This document shows positions 41,900 to 50,086 of a stretch of 64,000 nucleotides of DNA, one piece after another (the first letter of the stretch is position 1; every line of letters begins with the position of its first letter). The position numbers and the translations under genes were made by a program. The stretch is from the NCBI GenBank assembly GCA_947385955.1, contig CANDNA010000003.1, forward strand, positions 124,001-188,000. The letters run 5' to 3'. Under the pieces are notes generated by a model, which saw only the letters and a list, made by a program, of their open reading frames with translations, was not told where the DNA came from and did no database searches. Origin of the DNA: an uncultured Clostridia bacterium (GTDB lineage: Bacteria > Bacillota > Clostridia > Lachnospirales > Lachnospiraceae).

Positions 41900-43273
41900 T
41901 TACCACACTCTTTTTTTATGATAACATACTGCCTGTTTCAGAAACCCCTCTGCAAACGCCCGGTTTCCTTCCAGATAAATATGAGGGAACCCTGCGTACA
42001 GAGTATCTCCTGCCATCCCCGTCATCCATCTGCCTTCTCCGGACGCTTTCTCCGCCAGAAATGCACTTCCCGGATCGCTGCAGTCATAATAATGAAATTC
42101 ATGGGCACGTACAGACATCTCCTCTTGTCCGAACAGACGCCCCCTTTGCAGGGACAATTCAATATATCCAAACCGCTCCAGCCCGTTTTTCCTGTATCCC
42201 TGCCCTGAAAATACGCCTGTCATTTCATGGGAAATTTCCGACTCCCCCATCAGACTTTCCTGCAGATACAAAAAACCGCCGCATTCCGCAATGCAGGGCA
42301 TTCCGGAATCCACCGCATCCCGGATGGCCCGGCGCATTTCCTGATTGCGGCACAGATCGCCGGCATACAGTTCCGGATATCCTCCGCAGAGCCAGAGAGC
42401 GTCTGTTCCCTCCGGCAGACGCTTATCTCTGAGGGGACTGAAACAGACGGTCTGGCATCCCATCCGTTCCAGATACCGGAGATTGTCCTCATAAAAAAAG
42501 CAGAAGGCTTCATCCCTGGCTACTCCAATCCGTATCCCCTGCTCCCTGTGGTATGCAGGCTCCTCCGGAAAACCAACCGGCCGGGCCGAATCTGCCAGCG
42601 AAAGCAACAGCTCCCAGTCTATCGTAGATTCTATCTGTCTGTAAAACCGCTCCAGCTTTTCGGAAAATCCCGGGATCTCATCTGCCCCCACCAGACCCAG
42701 ATGCCTGCTTTTTAACACAAAAGCATCCTGCCCGGGAATGAATCCCACCGCCTTCAGGCCCATTTCCTCCACACAGGGTTTTAATGCGGCATATCTGGAT
42801 GCGGAAACCCGGTTGAACAAAATACCGGCAATCCGATTGGGCCGTCTGTAATCCAGAAAGCCTTTTATCAGCGCACATACCGACTGTCCCATCCCCGCCG
42901 GATTGACCACAAGCACAACAGGCAGTTCCAGGGTCATGGAAAGCTCATGACAGCTTGCTTTCTCCGTCATACCGATACCGTCGTAATAGCCCATAGCCCC
43001 TTCCACCACAGAAAGATCCGCTCTGGCCTGCTCTGCTGCAAACAGGCGGCAGACGCCTTCCCTTCCGGAAAAAAACAGATCCAGATTGCCGCTTTTATCT
43101 CCGGTCACTTTTCTGTGAAACACAGGATCGATATAATCCGGCCCGCTCTTCCATGCCTGTACTGAAAGGCCCCGTTTCTTCAGACCGTACAGGATACCAC
43201 AGACCGCCGTTGTCTTTCCGCAGCCGCTTCCGCTTCCGGCAATCATAATCCGTTTTCCGGTCAGTGTCCCCAT
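41900..43273 (-). CDS. cbiA: Cobyrinate a,c-diamide synthase CbiA
   Basis: 457 residues. It amidates the a and c side chains of cobyrinic acid with glutamine and ATP. The N-terminal P-loop lies at 11-20 (IAGSGSGCGKTT); the class I amidotransferase has CIAECGGFLYLQES as its nucleophile loop and the catalytic histidine near HEFHYYDCSD. YPELYAGDLCRNQ is typical of this family. Normal length. It is 12 bases behind CbiET in block 3. Confidence 0.95.
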   Translation of the reverse strand: MGTLTGKRIMIAGSGSGCGKTTAVCGILYGLKKRGLSVQAWKSGPDYIDPVFHRKVTGDKSGNLDLFFSGREGVCRLFAAEQARADLSVVEGAMGYYDGIGMTEKASCHELSMTLELPVVLVVNPAGMGQSVCALIKGFLDYRRPNRIAGILFNRVSASRYAALKPCVEEMGLKAVGFIPGQDAFVLKSRHLGLVGADEIPGFSEKLERFYRQIESTIDWELLLSLADSARPVGFPEEPAYHREQGIRIGVARDEAFCFFYEDNLRYLERMGCQTVCFSPLRDKRLPEGTDALWLCGGYPELYAGDLCRNQEMRRAIRDAVDSGMPCIAECGGFLYLQESLMGESEISHEMTGVFSGQGYRKNGLERFGYIELSLQRGRLFGQEEMSVRAHEFHYYDCSDPGSAFLAEKASGEGRWMTGMAGDTLYAGFPHIYLEGNRAFAEGFLKQAVCYHKKRVW

Positions 43274-43285
43274 ATTGTCATCCTC

Positions 43286-44512
43286 TTACAGACCGCTGCC
43301 GTCTGCTGATACAATAAAGACCGGATTCTGGCCGTCCATCAGATGCTGGCCTGCAATCTCCCGTCCTCTCACCGCTGTGATCTGTGTGATTTCCATATGC
43401 TCCAGATGATATTTTTTCACCAGCTCTAAAACCTCACTGAGTGATTCCAGAGAAATCAGATTCATTACAATATGTACTCTGGCATTTTTGGACAGCACTG
43501 CTTTCAGGATGCCTTCCTTTTCCCGTCTGCTTCCTCCGATAAATACCGCATCCGGGGCCGGCAGCGGCGTCAGGGCATCCGGGGCGTTGCCTTCCACAAT
43601 TTCCAGATTGTCCGCAATAAATTTTTCTTTGTTGGCCCGCAAAAGCTCCAGTGCGCGGGAACTGCTTTCAATCGCATAGACGCTGCCCCTCCAGGCCTGT
43701 GCCGCCATTTCTACGGAAACCGAGCCTGTCCCTGCCCCGATGTCATAGGCAATGGCATTTTCTTTCAGATGCAGCCTGCTCATTGTTACCGCCCGCACTT
43801 CACTTTTGGTCATAGGCGCCTGCCCCCGGACAAATTCATCATCCGAAATCCCGAAAGAAGCCGAGGCGCAGGCAGCCTGTTCATTGAGAATAAACAGAAC
43901 GCTCAGTGCATGCTCCAGTTCATCCAGACGCTCTTTCTTTTCCATCAGTTCTCCGGCCATAGCCGTAACGATCTTCTCATCCGGATAGGACAGACGGATG
44001 CCAATTGTCAGCACACAGGTATCCAGCCCCGCCATACACAGCTTTTCCACAATCCCCCGCAGACTGCCTCCCATCAGAAGAAACGTCTTTTCATGGGTTT
44101 TTACTGCCTGTATCCAGTTTTCCTTTCTGCCGTGCAGGCTGACAATACAGGCATCCTGCCAGGCAATACCGCTTTTGGCCGACAGATATGAGATACTGGA
44201 AATACCGGCCATAATCTGAACCTCATATCGTTTCTCCAGCAGGGCCAGGATGCCTTTTGTCCCGCTGAAAAAACCGCTGTCTCCCGACATACAGATGGCA
44301 ATATGCTCTCCCTGTGCCTGTTCGATCATTGACAGGATTTCCTTACCGTCACAGGTTTCCTGATACTGCCCCTTGCAGTTTTTGGGCAGTGTGCCCCGCA
44401 TCCGCTTTGCCCCGATGATCAGATCCGCCTCCAGCAGGGCACATCTTGCTTCTTTGGTCAGCAGATTCGGATTTCCCATACCGATTCCCACGATACTGAT
44501 ATGCTTGCTCAT
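43286..44512 (-). CDS. cbiET: Cobalt-precorrin-7 methyltransferase / decarboxylase CbiET
   Basis: 408 residues. CbiE (about 1-200) is a tetrapyrrole methylase with VGIGMGNPNLLTKEA and CMSGDSGFFSGTKG. CbiT (about 215-408) is a SAM-binding enzyme with YDIGAGTGSVSVEMAAQAW that methylates C15 and removes the acetate side chain of ring C. The two are fused, as in CobL and many Firmicutes. It overlaps CbiH-CobK by four bases and is complete. Confidence 0.95.
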   Translation of the reverse strand: MSKHISIVGIGMGNPNLLTKEARCALLEADLIIGAKRMRGTLPKNCKGQYQETCDGKEILSMIEQAQGEHIAICMSGDSGFFSGTKGILALLEKRYEVQIMAGISSISYLSAKSGIAWQDACIVSLHGRKENWIQAVKTHEKTFLLMGGSLRGIVEKLCMAGLDTCVLTIGIRLSYPDEKIVTAMAGELMEKKERLDELEHALSVLFILNEQAACASASFGISDDEFVRGQAPMTKSEVRAVTMSRLHLKENAIAYDIGAGTGSVSVEMAAQAWRGSVYAIESSSRALELLRANKEKFIADNLEIVEGNAPDALTPLPAPDAVFIGGSRREKEGILKAVLSKNARVHIVMNLISLESLSEVLELVKKYHLEHMEITQITAVRGREIAGQHLMDGQNPVFIVSADGSGL

Positions 44513-46068
44513 TTTAACTCCTCCAATATCTCCATTGCTTCTTCCAGGCTGATGCCCGTTTCTTTCTGATTTTTCTTTATGACCAGAAGCGTCACGCCGG
44601 TACGTCTGGCCGCATTCTGTTTTTCATAAAAGCCGCCCGCTGCCCCGGACTGCTTTGTCACCATCCACTGAATGTCAAATTCCCGGATATATCCGATGTT
44701 CATCTCTTCGGAAAAAGGCCCCTGCATCGCAGACAGATGCCTGCCGGTAATCCCCAGCTCCACACAGGCGGCAATGGTTTTTGCATCCGGCAGGACCCGT
44801 ACATACAGCCGCTCCCGGTAATCCGGCAGCGCCGTATAAAAGGGCAGATCTTTGCTCCCGGTTGTCACCAGTATGTTGCCTTCCCGGTTTTGCAAAAAGG
44901 AAACCGCCTCTTTTATGCTGTCAAAGCAGAGGGCTTCCGGCATACTATCCTGCTCCGGCAGCGTCCGACGGATTCTGTGGCAGGGGATCCCGGCCGCCGT
45001 ACAGGCAGCCCGGATATGTTCCGTAACTTCCAGGGCAAAAGGATGGGTGGCATCCAGTACTGCCACAGGCCTCTCCCGGCGCATGATCTCTTCCATTTCC
45101 TGTCGGGTCAGCCTGCCTGTGTGTATCTGCTGCTCCTGATTCTCCCTGCTCTCCAATATCCGGCAGCCATAGTCCGTGGCCACATAGACGGAAACCGGAA
45201 TGCCCTGTTCCCTGCAATGTTCATACAGCAGCCGTCCTTCGGTGGTTCCTCCGAAAATCATCACCCGGCCAAAAGCCGATGCCGTATTCTCCTCTGTCTG
45301 CCGCCTCTTTCCCGCTCTGTTTTCCCGCAGGCATGACTGCACCGTCCGGTATCCCCGCGGCGTTACCATACGCTCTCCTATCCGCAGCGTGGAAGAACTG
45401 CCGATGTAAACGGTGGTAAACATATCTGCCTGAAACTCCCGCAACTCCCTCAGGGAAAGTACCCCGGCTGCTTCCCCTTCCCGTCCGATATTTTTTGCAT
45501 ACCCGCAGACTGTTTCCGGACTGCGGTATGCCAATATGATATCACAGGCGGCTTTCAGATAGTCCGCCCTTTTTTTGCTGGAAGGATTGTACAGGCATAT
45601 GACCATATCTCCTCTGGCGGCAAAGCGCAGCCGGTCCTCAATTACCGCCGGATCGGTCAGCAGATCGCTCAGACTGATCACTGCAAAATCGTGCCCCAGC
45701 GGGGCCCCCAGAAGCGCTCCTCCGCTGCTGGCTGCCGTGACCCCGGGAATCACTCTGATCTCCGGAGGCTTCTCCATCTCCCCGGAAAGCTGAAAGACCA
45801 GACCGGCCAGCCCATAGATACCCGCATCCCCGCTGCATACCAATGCGGTTTCTTTTCCGTCTGCCGCCTGGCAGAGCGCCCACCGGCACCGCTCAGTCTC
45901 CTGTTTCATAGGCGTACTGTAATATTGCTTTTCCGGAAACCGTTCCTGTAAAAGCCCGATATAAACCGTATAACCGGCTATGATTTCACATTTCTCCAGA
46001 ACCGCCTCCGCCTCCGCCGTCATGCCCTCCGGCTTTCCCGGCCCGATTCCCACGAGATACAAACACAT
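44509..46068 (-). CDS. cbiHJ: CbiH-CbiJ (CobK) fusion: C17-methyltransferase plus precorrin-6A reductase
   Basis: About 519 residues. Residues 1-240 are CbiH (LVGIGPGKPEGMTAEAEA, VCSGDAGIYGLAG, VTAASSGGALLGAPLGHDF, LYNPSSKKR), the ring-contracting methylase acting at C17. Residues about 270-519 are the reductase CobK/CbiJ (MIFGGTTEGRLLYE, VLDATHPFALEV, LVTTGSKDL). The linker is about 30 residues. Such fusions are known in some Clostridia. I start at 46068 (GAGGAAAG, seven bases); 46104 would add 12 residues. It overlaps CbiET by four bases. Confidence 0.93.
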   Translation of the reverse strand: MCLYLVGIGPGKPEGMTAEAEAVLEKCEIIAGYTVYIGLLQERFPEKQYYSTPMKQETERCRWALCQAADGKETALVCSGDAGIYGLAGLVFQLSGEMEKPPEIRVIPGVTAASSGGALLGAPLGHDFAVISLSDLLTDPAVIEDRLRFAARGDMVICLYNPSSKKRADYLKAACDIILAYRSPETVCGYAKNIGREGEAAGVLSLRELREFQADMFTTVYIGSSSTLRIGERMVTPRGYRTVQSCLRENRAGKRRQTEENTASAFGRVMIFGGTTEGRLLYEHCREQGIPVSVYVATDYGCRILESRENQEQQIHTGRLTRQEMEEIMRRERPVAVLDATHPFALEVTEHIRAACTAAGIPCHRIRRTLPEQDSMPEALCFDSIKEAVSFLQNREGNILVTTGSKDLPFYTALPDYRERLYVRVLPDAKTIAACVELGITGRHLSAMQGPFSEEMNIGYIREFDIQWMVTKQSGAAGGFYEKQNAARRTGVTLLVIKKNQKETGISLEEAMEILEELK

Positions 46069-46100
46069 ATTCTTTCCTCTTTTATCCGGTTCCTTCCGCA

Positions 46101-47216
46101 TCATATTGACAACCGGGTTTCAAATCCCAGATGCAATGTCCTCTCACAGACTGCAAGGGTGATGCCGTTTCCGCTCTGCTTGTCCACCAGCCGCCTCCCT
46201 GCCCCGCTGCCCAGACAGGCGCTCCGTTCACACACATTGTCCACCCCCATATGGGACAGTGTAAAATCAGACGAGGCAAATCTGCCGGGCGCTCCTGAAA
46301 GCTGTTCTGCTGTAAAAGTACGAAAAGGGACCCCCAGGGAGGCTGCCAGCTTCTGCAGTCCCTCTTCCCCGGATTTTGCATCAATGGAACAGAGCAGCCC
46401 CACCCGTTCCACGGGCAGATGATACCGCTCTAAGGTATTGTATAAAAAAGCCTCCAGCTCAGCAAAAGACTTTCCCCTTCTGCAGCCCATACCCACCACC
46501 AGATCCATCGGCAGCAGATGGCAGAGTACCGGAAACCGTGCGGTCCACTTTGGACACCTGCCGGCCGCCACAATCACTGCTTCGACCCCGTCCCGGCAGG
46601 CTGCTTTTGGTTCGCTGTTTTCCGGATCCGTCAGATGCAGCAGTCCCTCCGGCAGCTTTCCGGAAACGGGAAGCGTGGAAAAAAATCCAACCCGCTCCCC
46701 TGCCAGCAGCCGGACCGATATTTCGGCAGCAGCCCTGGGATCCATAATCCGCAGCCCGTACCGCACGGCCCATTCATCCACTGCAAAAACACCGTTTCTG
46801 TCTGTGGCTGTGGTAATCACGGGTACCGCATCCAGAATATGCGCCACAAGCCCGGCAAAAGCATTGGCCCCGCCCACATGGCCGGACAACAGGGAAACCA
46901 CAAACGTACCACACTCATCCACCGCCAGCACACCCGGATCTGTCAGTTTACTTTCTATGTAAGGGGCAATTGCCCGCACGGCAATCCCGCAGGCTCCCAC
47001 AAACAACAGAATGTCCTTTGTGCGGAACAGTCTGCCCGTAATCTCATACAGACCGGCAAAGGAACCAAGCCCTTCCATCCGGTATCTCCCGGGCAGATAT
47101 CCCTCCGCTTCCAGTTTTTCTCCGGTTTCTGTTTCCCGATCCTGAAACGCCGCCAGCAGCCTCCCGGCAAGCCTGCCGCCCCGCTCCGAACATGCCACAA
47201 TCCCAATCCGTATCAT
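46101..47216 (-). CDS. cbiG: Cobalt-precorrin-5A hydrolase CbiG
   Basis: About 371 residues. It opens the delta-lactone ring, releasing acetaldehyde, in the anaerobic pathway. Hallmarks are GACGIAVRAIAPYIESKLTDP, VVSLLSGHVGGANA, and GMGCRRGKSFAELE in the C-terminal CobE-like part. The start at 47216 has AAAGGAGAG about eight bases ahead; 47288 would add a 24-residue non-conserved leader that overlaps the cbiF 3' end. It is in order between CbiF and CbiH-J. Confidence 0.93.
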   Translation of the reverse strand: MIRIGIVACSERGGRLAGRLLAAFQDRETETGEKLEAEGYLPGRYRMEGLGSFAGLYEITGRLFRTKDILLFVGACGIAVRAIAPYIESKLTDPGVLAVDECGTFVVSLLSGHVGGANAFAGLVAHILDAVPVITTATDRNGVFAVDEWAVRYGLRIMDPRAAAEISVRLLAGERVGFFSTLPVSGKLPEGLLHLTDPENSEPKAACRDGVEAVIVAAGRCPKWTARFPVLCHLLPMDLVVGMGCRRGKSFAELEAFLYNTLERYHLPVERVGLLCSIDAKSGEEGLQKLAASLGVPFRTFTAEQLSGAPGRFASSDFTLSHMGVDNVCERSACLGSGAGRRLVDKQSGNGITLAVCERTLHLGFETRLSI

Positions 47217-47241
47217 CCGGCCCTCTCCTTTTCCCCGCCTC

Positions 47242-47994
47242 TCAGGGCTTTGTCCCTGCCCTGAAGGCTGTGGAAAAATCCGGGGCATACAGACGGGACA
47301 ATTCGTAACTGCCGTTTAAAAAGTCTCCCACCACAACCAATGCCGTTCTGTCAATCCCGTTTTCCTCTGCCAGTTCCGGCAGACGGCCCAGGGTGCCTCT
47401 GATGATCTTTTCCTCTTCCCAGGTGGCCTTGTATACAATGGCACAGGGAGTCTCCTCTCTGTAGGCACCCTTCAGCAGCTCTTCCCGTACCTGTTCCAGC
47501 AGTCCCGCACTCAGAAACAGTACCATAGACGCGCCGTGGGAGGCCAGATCTGCCAGACGTTCCGGCACCTTTGTCCTGCCTTCCGCTCTTGTGATGATGA
47601 CTGACTGAGTCAATCCGGGCAATGTATACTCTGTTTTCAAGGAGGCAGCCGCTCCGCAGAAGCTGCTGACACCGGGACAGATCTCAAACCCGATCCCCCG
47701 TGCCCGAAGTCCGTCCATCTGTTCCTGAATGGCTCCATACAGACAGGGATCCCCGGTATGCAGCCGGACAATCTCCATTCCCCGGGCCGCTCCCTGCTCC
47801 ATCACATCCAGAAGTTCGGTATGGGTCATCTCCGCGCTGTTATAAATTTTACAAGCCTCACCGGCATATTCCAGAAGCGCCGGATTGACCAGAGAACCCG
47901 CATAGATAATCACATCCGCACGGGCAAGCAGTTCCTGTCCCCGTACGGTAATCAGATCCTTCGCCCCCGGCCCTGCACCTACAAAATAAATCAT
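47242..47994 (-). CDS. cbiF: Cobalt-precorrin-4 C11-methyltransferase CbiF
   Basis: About 250 residues, a tetrapyrrole methylase. It adds the C11 methyl group. Motifs: YFVGAGPGAKDLITVRG, IYAGSLVNPALLEYA, RLHTGDPCLYGAIQEQ, and PGVSSFCGAAASLKTEY. Normal length. The ATG at 47994 has AAAGGAA six bases ahead; the longer frame to 48102 overlaps cbiD by about 100 bases and carries a non-conserved leader. Confidence 0.94.
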   Translation of the reverse strand: MIYFVGAGPGAKDLITVRGQELLARADVIIYAGSLVNPALLEYAGEACKIYNSAEMTHTELLDVMEQGAARGMEIVRLHTGDPCLYGAIQEQMDGLRARGIGFEICPGVSSFCGAAASLKTEYTLPGLTQSVIITRAEGRTKVPERLADLASHGASMVLFLSAGLLEQVREELLKGAYREETPCAIVYKATWEEEKIIRGTLGRLPELAEENGIDRTALVVVGDFLNGSYELSRLYAPDFSTAFRAGTKP

Positions 47995-48004
47995 AGCATT
48001 CCTT

Positions 48005-49171
48005 TCAGTTCTCATTTCCGTCTGACAGGCTATGCTGCTCTTCTCTGATCCGGGCAAGCAGCTCCTGTGCCATATCCGTCTGTCCCAATACTCCATATAC
48101 ATTGGAAAATACCACGGCCCCGGTCATCATTTTTTCATATGCCCGCCTGTTCAGATAAAATGAAATCTTCTTCATTAATATTTCCATCACAGGAGCCGTC
48201 ATCCCCGCTTCCTGCAGGATGGCCACCGCCCCGTCCGTGGTCACGCAGGCCATAATGGCCTTTAAGAGTTTTGTTTCCGCCCCCGCTTCCAGCGCACAGG
48301 CACAGAGCACCTCCATCCTGGCATCCCCGTACCGGGAATGGGTATTCATAATACCGGCCCCCAGTTTGACCAGCTTACCTAAATGCCCCACAAGCAGCAG
48401 TCCTTCCATCCGGCAGGCCGGCGCCATATCAATGGCATCTCCGATAAAATTGCTGCATTTTACAGTGTATCGCAGATCCAGTCCCAGTACGTCCCCGATA
48501 AAATGCATGCCATAGTTGCCCGGTGTCAGGATGCAGATACGCCGCCCGGCGGCTGCCTGCATACGCATCTCCAGAAAAATGGTATCCACCAGCGCTTTCT
48601 CACTCATGGGTTCCACGATGCCGCTGGTACCCAGAATGGAAATCCCTCCTTTGATGCCAAGTGCCGGATTCAGGGTCTTTGCTGCTGCGGCTTCTCCTTC
48701 CGGAGCAGAAATCGTTACAGTAAGGCCGCCCTCATACCCCTGCTCCTCCATTACCGCTTCCACAGCTTCCCGGATCATCCTGCGGGGTGTGCTGTTGATG
48801 GCATAGCTGCCTGGCGCCTGTTCCAGCCCTTCTGCCGTTACGATTCCGATGCCCTTTCCACCTGTAATGCGGACTCCTGGCCTGCTTTCCTTTTTCACTT
48901 CCGCAACGATCAGGATACCGTCGGTGACATCCACATCATCCCCGCCGTCTTTCCGGATCCCGCAGGAGACCCCCTCTTTGGTATAAACCAGCCCTTCCGG
49001 TTTCAGAGTCAGTACCACGCCGCCCGGCGTGGTCAGTGTTACCTCCGTCATAACTTCTCCGGACAGCAGCAGCCGGGCCGCTGCCCCGGCAGCCGCCGCA
49101 CTGCAGGAACCTGTGGTATAACCGCACCGCAGCTTTTTTTTATCTTTGTATCTGTAAGTCTCCGGTTTCAT
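48005..49171 (-). CDS. cbiD: Cobalt-precorrin-5B C1-methyltransferase CbiD
   Basis: About 388 residues. CbiD methylates C1 in the anaerobic route. The family start RCGYTTGSCSAAAAGAAARLL lies near the N terminus, and GITVTISAPEGEAAAAKTLN and LGTSGIVEPMSEKAL follow. It lacks the tetrapyrrole methylase fold but is the known fold for this step. The start at 49171 is chosen by family alignment; ribosome site weak. A 49213 start would overlap the DegV gene by 29 bases. It opens block 3 of the cobalamin genes, 13 bases after the DegV stop. Confidence 0.93.
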   Translation of the reverse strand: MKPETYRYKDKKKLRCGYTTGSCSAAAAGAAARLLLSGEVMTEVTLTTPGGVVLTLKPEGLVYTKEGVSCGIRKDGGDDVDVTDGILIVAEVKKESRPGVRITGGKGIGIVTAEGLEQAPGSYAINSTPRRMIREAVEAVMEEQGYEGGLTVTISAPEGEAAAAKTLNPALGIKGGISILGTSGIVEPMSEKALVDTIFLEMRMQAAAGRRICILTPGNYGMHFIGDVLGLDLRYTVKCSNFIGDAIDMAPACRMEGLLLVGHLGKLVKLGAGIMNTHSRYGDARMEVLCACALEAGAETKLLKAIMACVTTDGAVAILQEAGMTAPVMEILMKKISFYLNRRAYEKMMTGAVVFSNVYGVLGQTDMAQELLARIREEQHSLSDGNEN

Positions 49172-49184
49172 CCGCTTACCACTG

Positions 49185-50045
49185 TCACACGGAAATCTTC
49201 TGCGCACAGGCAAGGGCCAGTGCGCCGGGCCCCAAGTGGCAGCCGATACTCAGTGACAGACGCTGAATTTCAATCTGATTTCCCGGAAACTCGCTGCGCA
49301 GCTCTTCCCGGAATGCCAGTGCGCCCTCCTCATCATGGCTGTGGGCAATGTACAGTTTCACCCGTTCGCTGCTCCCGCCGAACCGCCTGGCAATATCATT
49401 CTGTACCGCATTTATCATGACTGCTTTGCCCTGTGCCCTGGTTCTTGCTTTGGCAAAGGCATCCAGTTTTTCTCCCTGAATCTGCAAAACAGGCTTCAGC
49501 CGCAGGATATTGCCCAGAGCCGCAGCCGCAGGCGTAATGCGCCCGCCCCGTCTCAGATAGGTCAGCGTATCCAGCATAATATAAATACTGGAGTGGAACT
49601 TGTCCTGCTCCAGAAAATCCCGGATCTCTCCTGCGCTCATGCCACGGCTCCCGGCCAGATACAATGCGTCCTCCACACTGCTTCTCTGGGTTACGGAAAT
49701 CCGCTGATTATCCACAACAAATACCCGGCCCTCATAGTCCTGCGCCAGAAGCCGGGCCGTCTGACAGGAACCGGAAAGCCCGCTGGACATGGGAATGTAG
49801 ACCAGTGCTTCGCAGGTTTCCAGCACCCGGTCCCAAAGTCCTGTCACTTCCTCCGGCGCAGGCTGGGATGTACTGATAGTCTCTCCGGCCGCCATTCTCT
49901 GGTAAAATACATCCTGCGTCAGATCTTTCTCTTCATAATAGGTGTCATCCTCTATCATAAACGGCATGGGCAGCACATATACCCCCATTGCCTTTGCTTC
50001 CTCCTGTGTAATACCGCTGTTACTGTCTGTTACAATTCCAATCAC
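49185..50045 (-). CDS. DegV-family fatty-acid-binding protein
   Basis: About 286 residues. DegV proteins bind one fatty acid and serve FakA as carriers for phosphorylation. The start IGIVTDSNSGITQEEAKAMG is the family N terminus, with YVLPMPFMIEDDTYYE and SQPAPEEVTGLW (loop serine/threonine) and the C-terminal GCHLGPGALALA. The GTG at 50045 has AAAGGAAAGGAAAC ahead; an ATG at 50075 adds 10 residues without a site. It links recG and cbiD. A FakA-type partner occurs at 59800 in this window. Confidence 0.9.
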   Translation of the reverse strand: MIGIVTDSNSGITQEEAKAMGVYVLPMPFMIEDDTYYEEKDLTQDVFYQRMAAGETISTSQPAPEEVTGLWDRVLETCEALVYIPMSSGLSGSCQTARLLAQDYEGRVFVVDNQRISVTQRSSVEDALYLAGSRGMSAGEIRDFLEQDKFHSSIYIMLDTLTYLRRGGRITPAAAALGNILRLKPVLQIQGEKLDAFAKARTRAQGKAVMINAVQNDIARRFGGSSERVKLYIAHSHDEEGALAFREELRSEFPGNQIEIQRLSLSIGCHLGPGALALACAQKISV

Positions 50046-50086
50046 GTTTCCTTTCCTTTCCGCCTGTTTTCCCATATATTTTACGT

